Positions 8,981 to 15,198 of a DNA stretch of 15,198 bases are shown in pieces. This stretch comes from Paraglomus occultum (Eukaryota > Glomeromycota > Glomeromycetes > Paraglomerales > Paraglomeraceae), in the NCBI GenBank assembly GCA_910592205.1, contig CAJVPJ010000876.1, positions 1-15,198 on the forward strand, read 5' to 3'. The notes beneath the pieces were generated by a model that was not told the origin of the DNA, made no database searches, and was given only the letters and a program-made list of their open reading frames with translations. The first letter of the stretch is position 1. Each line of letters begins with the position of its first letter. Position numbers and translations under genes: made by a program.

Positions 8981-8986
8981 TTTATT
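8981..8986 (-). terminator. AATAAA signal for the minus-strand gene
   Basis: TTTATT on the plus strand reads AATAAA on the minus strand, 176 nt past the stop codon of the gene ending at 9163. It is plausible but unproven; AT-rich DNA gives such hexamers by chance. Confidence 0.35.
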
Positions 8987-9162
8987 CTTTCAATTTTATA
9001 GCTAATCTTCTATGACGGAAGAACTATAAACATAGATCCTCAGCTTGTAAAACAAATTAATATACAAAGCAATAATGCAAGGGAACCAGCATATTATTGC
9101 ATTCTTGGAGATAATTAAAATATGTATCATCCAATTATAATAAACTACTAATTAATTAACGT

Positions 9163-12100
9163 TTATGCGATTCCAAGCATCCAAAAAGGCGGTATACCCC
9201 ATTCTCTAGCTTCGCTTCCAATCCCTACTCTCCTTTCTACTATTCTCCTCCACTCCTTTTTACCCTCTAAATCGCCAAAAACGTCCATTTTCCCACCAAT
9301 GTTCTCAGAGAAACGTCCAAAGTATTCATATTCGTCTTCGTGATCGTGCTGTATTCCTCTTCGACTATCGCTAACACTATGTGCAGCCTGTGCTATGTGC
9401 AATAAAGGTTTGAGGATATCGTCTTGCACTTGCACACGAGAATGGTACAAATCCAGATGAGACATCATGGCTCGCGGAAGACGCTGTCCTTGTTTTGCAG
9501 TATATTGCCACAAATCTTTTCCGACAGCAGCGTTCTGTACTCCTCGTGTTAATAACAGCCAATACTGTAAATTCAAAGTACTATGCTTCAATAATGCCTC
9601 ATTGTATTCATTCAGATCATTCTTTTCGCTTCCGTATGTGTTCACATAATCGATCTCGAATATCTGCTTTGTCTGTCCAGCGTAAGGCGACACGTGAAAA
9701 TGCTTTCCGATTCGCATTCGACAACGATTGATCACGCGTAAGTACATACGCACGTCGTTTGTAAATGCAGCAAGAGCAGAGACGTTCAAGTCGTAAAGGG
9801 TAGCACGATGGTCTGGAAGACGAGATGTGGCGATTGCACTTGACGAATAGAGCAGAAGTTCCAGCCAAGTGGAAGCTAGTGATTTGAGTTCGAGGTATTC
9901 GTGATGAGATAGGGCATGCGAGCGGTAGAGAAGTCTACAAGAATCGAGAAAATGTGACAAATCTGTTCGAAGTAGCTCCTTTACTATCTCGTCCTCTTCT
10001 TTGCTGAATTTTCCGTTCTGGTTCTCCTTTCTGGGATCCTCGTATTCGTTTTCATATCTCATATTATAATCTAGTTTCGCGTACTTCTCCATGACTCTCG
10101 GTATCCTGTGCAAAGCCGGGAACGCATATCCCTCATCCGGATATTGATCGGTTTCACTCTCCGTTGTACTATGAACCACATCGGGATCGTTCTGATCGCC
10201 CACAGCATAAGACGACAGTAACACCCATCGGATGAGATTTGCTGCGTGTCTTGCATGCACATCGTTCGAGGAGAAATAATGGGATAAGGTTAGCGTAGTG
10301 ATGTTTTCGAATAAAGGTGCGAGATGCATATTGTTTGTCGAGAGTGATGGTGTACAATGATGTGACTTCGAGCCTGCTTGAGTATGTGCGTCGGGAGTAG
10401 CTAAATAATGCCCATTATTGACTTCTCCGCCGAGCTCTCGTTCCTGCGATCGCTCCTGGCAATTAGTATAAGTTATTATATTATCTACAAATTGTCCTTT
10501 GTCTTTGTTTTCTCTATTCAAATGTTCTTGATTATATTTTTCCGACATTATATTAAATTTTGCATCATCTCTGTCCGCGTTTCGATCATTCCATTTCCTT
10601 AATCCATTTCCCAAAGCCCATACGTTTTTCTCAACGACGACAACATCCTTTTCAATATCTTTTGCAATCATATTTGCTCTGTCAGCCAAAAAGCTCACTA
10701 ATTTCTTGGTCTTCTGGTCACCCACCCACAAATTTAATTTTACTTTTTCGAACTCTTCCTCATCGTATATCCATAATTTGTGAGGATTGAATCCTTGGAC
10801 GGTTCTCGCAATGGTCTCATCTACGTTGTCGATGAAGCCCTGTATTGCAAGGAGACGGTTGAGCGCACGTAGTGTTGAAGCTTCTTTTTGGGGAAGTTCC
10901 TGGGCAGAATGACCAGAGAATAAGCGGAAAACCCAACCGGCAGACTTGTAGAGAGGTGAAGATGGCGGTGAGGGAGCAGGGTGCGAAACTTCCCACGGAA
11001 CAGGTTGCTTGTGATGGGTTGAGCGCGGGGGCACGCCTAAGCGCCAGAGGAGTTCAAGCTATTAATATGAAAGAGTGTCAGTCATTATTGTAACGATAGA
11101 AAGCAGACTTTTTTGTGAATATATGATATTAGGCGTTTCCTGTTTCCTGTTTCCTGTTTCCTCGTAAATCCTTTTCCTTACCTTTGATCGCCTGCCATAT
11201 CTCATGCCCGAGTTGTAAGCCATTTCAGCGTCGTGTCTAAACACAATCTGCGGCTCCTCTGGTGTGGACGGTCGCTCATCCTTGTTCACTAGCAATTGTG
11301 TATTGTTCACCAACCTCGCCATAGGGATAATGAAATATTTGTAATCGTTGCCGTAACTATCGAGTTGCCTAATGATATCAGCATGGGCGTTGGCTGTAAG
11401 GAAACAGTTGCCATCGAGCGGAAAAATCCAACGGATGTTGGGTAAAAGCTTTCCGTGTTGAATGGCAGCGTTACGACCTCCGTTCTAGAAAATTTTGTAA
11501 GCAGAAAGTTTGTAAGTCAAATTCTCTCTTGTAACGAACAGCTATTGATTATCTGTTAACATCGTAAAACCAGATAACTCGCATCAAAAATGCCTCATAT
11601 TTTCCACCCATTTGCGCCACCCTTTTTTCCTTTTCTCCTCTAACTTACATTATTCATAACATATAGATTCTTGTCATAATACGTATGATCCATGGTCCTT
11701 AGTTTGCCAACATTGGTAAACCTACTAAACTCTTCTGAATGAAAGAAATCCGACTCGGGAAAATCTTCCAATCTGAAATCGTGTTTCAAATACTCATCGA
11801 CTTCAAAAGGTATTCTCAGATACGACTGATTGCGAGCCTCTAATAAATTGATCAAGGCCTTTTCGTAAGATTGGTCAAATATACGATTGAGAATCCAGTA
11901 CTTTGTAGTCCGAGGAAAGGGCTCTTCGTTGTCGAGTATGAATTTGAGATTTTGTAGCGTTTGACCAGTTTTGTGTCTTGGGGGGAGGTCATTGCCAAGA
12001 ATGCGGTAGAGAATTATATCGTTTGCATGAGTTGTTGGATGTGAGGTTCTAGAGCTATCGGAAGAGAAAATGTCTTTATGGGTATCAGCTTGATTATGAG

Positions 12101-12803
12101 CGAAATATCTTTGGTCAGTTTGATCATTGTTCTTGATGTTATCTATATTATTTGTGCGTATGCTATTTCCGTATCCATGTTTACTATTGTACAATTGTCT
12201 ACTCGTGTTAGAGGAAGAGAAATAAAAATAAGCTAGTATCGCAGTCAAACAAGCTATGAATGACGCAGATAGCAATTTACGTAACAAAAGCTCTCTTTTT
12301 CGCCGTGTTACTTGAACAGAATATGTTCGGTCAAAGTGTTCGGTGGAATATGAGTGATAATGCGGTGTGTAGGGTAATGAGCAGGGAAGGGAGGGTCTTT
12401 GAGAAGGAATGTGAATGTTTGTGCTGTCGAGAGAGTGAGTTTTGCGATTGTTATGCGAGTAGTTGTGTGGACTGTGGATACTAGATATTCCCGACGACAT
12501 CGATGCCGTGTTTTGCTTCCAGAGCGTATTCGAGGTGACAGTTTCAGCGGTTGAATGGTATCGAGGGGGTATGGTAGGAGGAGTTGAAGTAGACGACGAA
12601 GCCTCTGGTCGAGGTCTATGGAGTAGGCGAGTTGAGGTGGATAGTGGCGTAACGAGGGTGGGGGTAATGTTTGATATTGAGTTTGCGGTGGCTGCGCTTG
12701 TGATGGGCGTGCTTGTAGACGGATTTGAGCCTGCTGTGTCGTCTGTTATTAAGTTGCGAGCAGTCACCTGGAACTGCTGCTGGGGCGAAGAGAATGCGGT
12801 CAT
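9163..12803 (-). CDS. Membrane-anchored GT-like / alginate-lyase-like fusion protein
   Basis: Three exons on the minus strand: 12803-11649, 11484-11182 and 11058-9163, all phase 0, giving 1117 aa. ATG 12801-12803 is the first after an upstream in-frame TAG. Residues 1-170 are a low-complexity S/T/P/N-rich tail. RRKRE (about 167-171) precedes one transmembrane helix (about 177-195), so a type II (N-in) topology is likely. A conserved domain starts at about 262 (ILYRILGNDLPPRH) and runs through YWILNRI, NNNGGRNAAI (exon junction) and WIFPLDGNCFLT to ELLWRLGVP (about 495). DGN may take the place of the DxD motif of a GT-A glycosyltransferase; this is inference. The C-terminal ~400 residues resemble the alginate-lyase family (Pfam PF05426): ITTLTLSHYFSSND (about 739-752), DHRATLYDLNVSALAAF (902-918), HSTLNLQYWLLLTR (978-991) and GKDLWQYT (999-1006). 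The substrate is unknown. It is convergent with NMD3. Confidence 0.85.
11059..11181 (-). other. Intron 2 of the fusion gene
   Basis: A 123-bp intron with a GTAAGG donor at 11181 and a TTAATAG acceptor. It joins GRRSK to LELLWRLGVP in phase 0 and contains the heptamer tandem repeat at 11135-11162. Confidence 0.82.
11135..11162. repeat. Tandem repeat (GTTTCCT)x4
   Basis: Four perfect copies of the 7-bp unit GTTTCCT, entirely inside intron 2 of the minus-strand gene just after its donor site. Length polymorphism here should not affect the protein. Confidence 0.95.
11485..11648 (-). other. Intron 1 of the fusion gene
   Basis: A 164-bp GT-AG intron (GTAAGT donor at 11648, TTCTAG acceptor) that falls inside the motif NNNGGRNAA. 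Splicing restores an uninterrupted, conserved-looking block. Confidence 0.85.
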
Positions 12804-13336
12804 ATTATAAGGGGAGAGTGACAAAGGACGCTAAAATCTAGAAAGAAGTAATTAAATGAAATTAAATAAGCAATATTTATTGTTTATAGGGACACATACT
12901 GGTTGCGGGAATGATCAGTGTGCAGTGCACTGTCTATATAACTGTTTCCTATAATACAAAATGAATATTGATGGCACACATTGGTGCTACAGATGCAATT
13001 ACAGTTAGATCGGATGCATATTTATAAACATACGAAATACACTAAAATAGCAGTGTTACTACAAAAATGTACTCGAAGAAGGGAATATTAGTCTCGGGTT
13101 TTACTAAACCGTTAAATTAGCACATATTAATTAGTTTTATTGATACCCGCAGTAGAATACAAGATAAGGAACACGCACTGAATGAGATCAAATGATGGTA
13201 ATTAACTGCTATATCAACTTTGAAACTTGAACCAATTTGGGTCAGAGCACTTTTTAAACAAGGATGGATTTGCCTTCTTCTTTCATTATCTTTTCTGCGG
13301 GTATGGGTACTGAAGATCTGATCTGATCTGTATATA
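12804..13336. other. Upstream region of the fusion gene
   Basis: This AT-rich stretch should hold the promoter and 5' UTR of the minus-strand gene. No motif could be assigned. The tandem GATCTGATCTGATCT (about 13315-13329) followed by an 18-bp perfect palindrome (13330-13347) lies at its far end. Confidence 0.35.
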
Positions 13337-13339
13337 TTA

Positions 13340-13606
13340 ATATATACGACCCTTAATACCAAATTTGAACATTCCGTGGTTCAAATGAAGGCCCCAACGC
13401 TTGCTCATCTCTGTGATGTAAGGTTTTGACGCATAATGGATATTCCAGGATAGGTTATCTTTTGTTACTCTATTTACAAGTTCTTCGATGATGAATTTCC
13501 GATCATCGGTTTTGTCAGTCTCAATAAATTCCGGCCAATGAAAGACGGTAATTCATATTTGTGTATATACAAATGTTCTCAAGAATCTAATTGCAGTAGC
13601 ACCCAT
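13340..13606 (-). pseudogene. Unrecognised coding-like fragment with in-frame TGA
   Basis: On the minus strand an open frame of 71 codons (13552-13340) ends at TAA 13337-13339. It has a protein-like composition, with three Trp and blocks such as FHWPEFIETDK, KFIIEELVNRV and ITEMSKRWGLHLNHG. Directly upstream, in the same frame, an ATG at 13604-13606 opens 17 codons (MGATAIRFLRTF...) that end in TGA at 13553-13555. No GT-AG intron neatly removes this stop. It may be the remains of a gene with one nonsense mutation, an exon, or a chance ORF. I do not recognise the family. Confidence 0.25.
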
Positions 13607-14557
13607 TCAGTACGAATGGAATGGATTCTCCTCTTTTAATTATCGTCCACAGAGAGTATGGAGAGAGGGGAGAGTGTCATTGCAGAAAGTAAAATTTTGT
13701 GAGAGTCTTGCCGCAATTCTGTAATAATGAAAAGACTTGTAAGCTCATTTTAAGAGTGTCTTAAATTGGAACGCATTTATTGACAAAACCGGTAACAACA
13801 TGCCTTTATAAAGTAAGACTCTTTCGATAAATAAATCTTGGCACTCGTGTTAAATCTTTTCCCCCCGACATTCGGCAAATACTTTTGTTTTGGTATAATA
13901 ACGAGCTTTCCACCCTATTCTAGTCAACTGCCTATTGGAATGCCGAATGACTATAAGAATTTTAAAGATAATGTCTATTGGCTGAATGCATTATGATCTT
14001 TGTGTTAGGTATCGGACTTAAATACACCTATTATATACGTACATGCACTAACACCAATCCATTTCTATTGCATCTCAAAAACCGAATTCGATTGATTAAT
14101 GTGGAATTTTATGTGTCGATCGTTCAGTGCAATACGTCAAGAGTCCCGGAAAGGCATGATATTTCTTGGCGGAGATGGTCGATTTCGGTACTGTGTCACG
14201 TTCTCTGATCTTGGCATAAGAAGACTTGAAATATTTACCCCCAATAGAAAAAAATAATCATCGTGCAACATTGCTTCTAAGGTCGAGGCAAGAATGCTCA
14301 CCATCGAATCGCTGATTAAGCAATTTTACATGTCTGTCTATATTTATTGCACCAATGGCACGATCACTACTCACCTGTATGCTTACTCTCCTTGGACTAC
14401 AAAGTTTTGTATAAACTTTAATCCTTCTTTTGGTTACGCTGGGGTGAAATAAAAAGATACGCAAAGGTGTTTGGATTGTTGGATGTTCTTTTCCCACCCC
14501 AGAAAGAACGTTTATTGCATCAGCAAAGTATTAACAATTAGATTTATAAAGTTTTAC
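13607..14557. other. AT-rich intergenic stretch
   Basis: No gene was recognised. A 9-bp inverted pair CATTCGGCA / TGCCGAATG lies at 13869-13877 and 13941-13949. The ORFs here (13978-14208 plus, 14258-14497 minus) lack ATG starts and any known motif. Confidence 0.35.
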
Positions 14558-14590
14558 TAATAATAGTAATTAACTGCGATACTATTATTA
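14558..14590. repeat. Perfect 11-bp inverted repeat
   Basis: TAATAATAGTA (14558-14568) and TACTATTATTA (14580-14590) are exact reverse complements with an 11-base loop. The stem is AT-rich, so it may be chance or a remnant of a small palindromic element. Confidence 0.8.
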
Positions 14591-14724
14591 AATTTTTAGT
14601 TAAAGTGCGGTGACAAGCTTTTCGTATGCACAGACCTTAATATTATTAGTATTCATAATCACATATACTGCAACGATACACAAGTTAGTCGAAATATCAT
14701 TTTTACAAATCAACGTGAAAATAA

Positions 14725-14909
14725 GACTACCGCTTGCGAAAGTAACTGAAAAAGAGGGCAGCGAAATTGTATTGACAAAGTTTGGTGTTGGATACTATTA
14801 CAAAGGGTATTACGTCGATACGAAAGCCTCAAAGCAATGCAAATTGTGTATGAACCCCTGCGCGGTGATACATGTAATACATGACCGAGCATATTTTAGT
14901 GGTTATTAA
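14725..14909 (+). other. Possible 3' exon or chance ORF with AATAAA
   Basis: An open frame from about 14604 (no ATG in its first 70+ codons) becomes more protein-like after 14725, preceded by AG. It includes LAKVTEKEGSEIVLTKF, GYYYKGYYV and CKLCMNPC, and ends at TAA 14907-14909. AATAAA follows at 14924-14929. The family is not recognised and no upstream exon was found, so this is weak. Confidence 0.15.
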
Positions 14910-15120
14910 TACAAAATTGCTGCAATAAATAATATGCATTACATTTTTTAATCTCAGAACAAGAAATATAATTAACGACAACAATATTAACGTGGTAAAC
15001 TTTAACTATAAAGAAATTGTTTGACTTCACGTTTGCTATTCTTGCAATTTAGTTTATTCGACATCTTGCAAAACAAAGTCTTGGTTCCTATAATAATAGT
15101 GCCGATTGATGCATTCATTA

Positions 15121-15198
15121 CTACAAGTGAAACTCGATAAGCCGAAGCCACACTAAGCCGAAATTGCATTAAGCCGAAGTTTTTTTGATTTCCCAAAA
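15121..15198. mobile_element. Probable terminus of a pogo/Tigger-like DNA transposon
   Basis: After a TA at 15119-15120 the sequence runs CTACAAGTGAAACTCGATA and then shows three perfect TAAGCCGAA copies at 15138-15146, 15154-15162 and 15170-15178. The spacing is exactly 16 bp. The form GTGAAACTCGATAA plus repeated short motifs resembles the ends of Tc1/mariner pogo/Tigger-type elements, which often begin like CAGTG.AACCTCGAT and insert at TA. The element would extend beyond the right edge; no transposase is in view. The assignment rests on resemblance of the terminus only. Confidence 0.5.

Larger units (their letters stand above)
8614..9162. other. Convergent intergenic region
   Basis: This 549-bp stretch separates the stop codons of two convergent genes and should contain both 3' UTRs. 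A minor imperfect inverted repeat (AAAAAGACCC...GGGCTTATTTT) lies at about 8721-8751. No ORF of interest was seen. Confidence 0.5.

Noticed and set aside
12260-12810. Two plus-strand ORFs (74 and 115 aa)
   Set aside because: They are antisense shadows of the S/T/P-rich first exon of the minus-strand gene.
13330-13347. 18-bp perfect palindrome GTATATATTAATATATAC
   Set aside because: Low-complexity AT sequence of a kind expected by chance here; kept only as a note.
13371-13390. GGTTCAAATGA resembling a tRNA B box
   Set aside because: No matching A box, acceptor stem or cloverleaf was found around it.
1-15198. CRISPR arrays, bacterial operons, rRNA genes, phage modules
   Set aside because: Spliceosomal introns and gene content are eukaryotic; no regularly spaced repeat array or rRNA-like stretch was seen.

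Overview
This window looks like nuclear DNA from a fungus, probably an early-diverging filamentous lineage. It is AT-rich. Two multi-exon genes have short GT-AG introns (75-180 bp), several with a CTAAC/CTGAC-type branch site. Long AT-rich intergenic stretches carry decayed repeats, a LINE retrotransposon and what looks like one end of a DNA transposon. Glomeromycotina or another Mucoromycota group fits the overall look, but that placement is an impression and not something the sequence proves.

Layout. (1) 1-2810: a 5'-truncated non-LTR retrotransposon on the minus strand. Its reverse transcriptase is intact in the catalytic motifs, but one in-frame TGA cuts off the C-terminal zinc-knuckle. 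(2) 2811-6697: about 3.9 kb of AT-rich, mostly non-coding DNA. It holds a directly repeated ~350-bp unit (about 3036-3385 and 4012-4378) whose two copies differ almost only by strand-asymmetric transitions. It also holds a second, shorter diverged repeat pair (4608-4690 and 6242-6338) and a possible small frameshifted ORF (5162-5517, minus). (3) 6698-8613, plus: NMD3, the pre-60S nuclear export adaptor, in five exons coding for 502 aa. (4) 9163-12803, minus: a three-exon gene for a 1117-aa type II membrane protein. It has a long S/T/P-rich N-terminal tail, one transmembrane segment, a glycosyltransferase-like domain and a C-terminal alginate-lyase-like domain. (5) 12804-15198: AT-rich intergenic DNA with two weak coding fragments, small inverted repeats and, at the right edge, three TAAGCCGAA copies spaced exactly 16 bp apart, in a context resembling a pogo/Tigger-type transposon end.

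NMD3 and the membrane protein gene are convergent, with 549 bp between their stop codons and an AATAAA signal for each. No functional link between them is apparent. NMD3 is a housekeeping ribosome-biogenesis gene. The other is probably a secretory-pathway or cell-surface carbohydrate enzyme. The most distinctive items are the fusion protein, the mirror-image transition pattern in the repeat pair, the A AAA AAC slippery site joining two small overlapping ORFs, and the phased repeats at the right edge.
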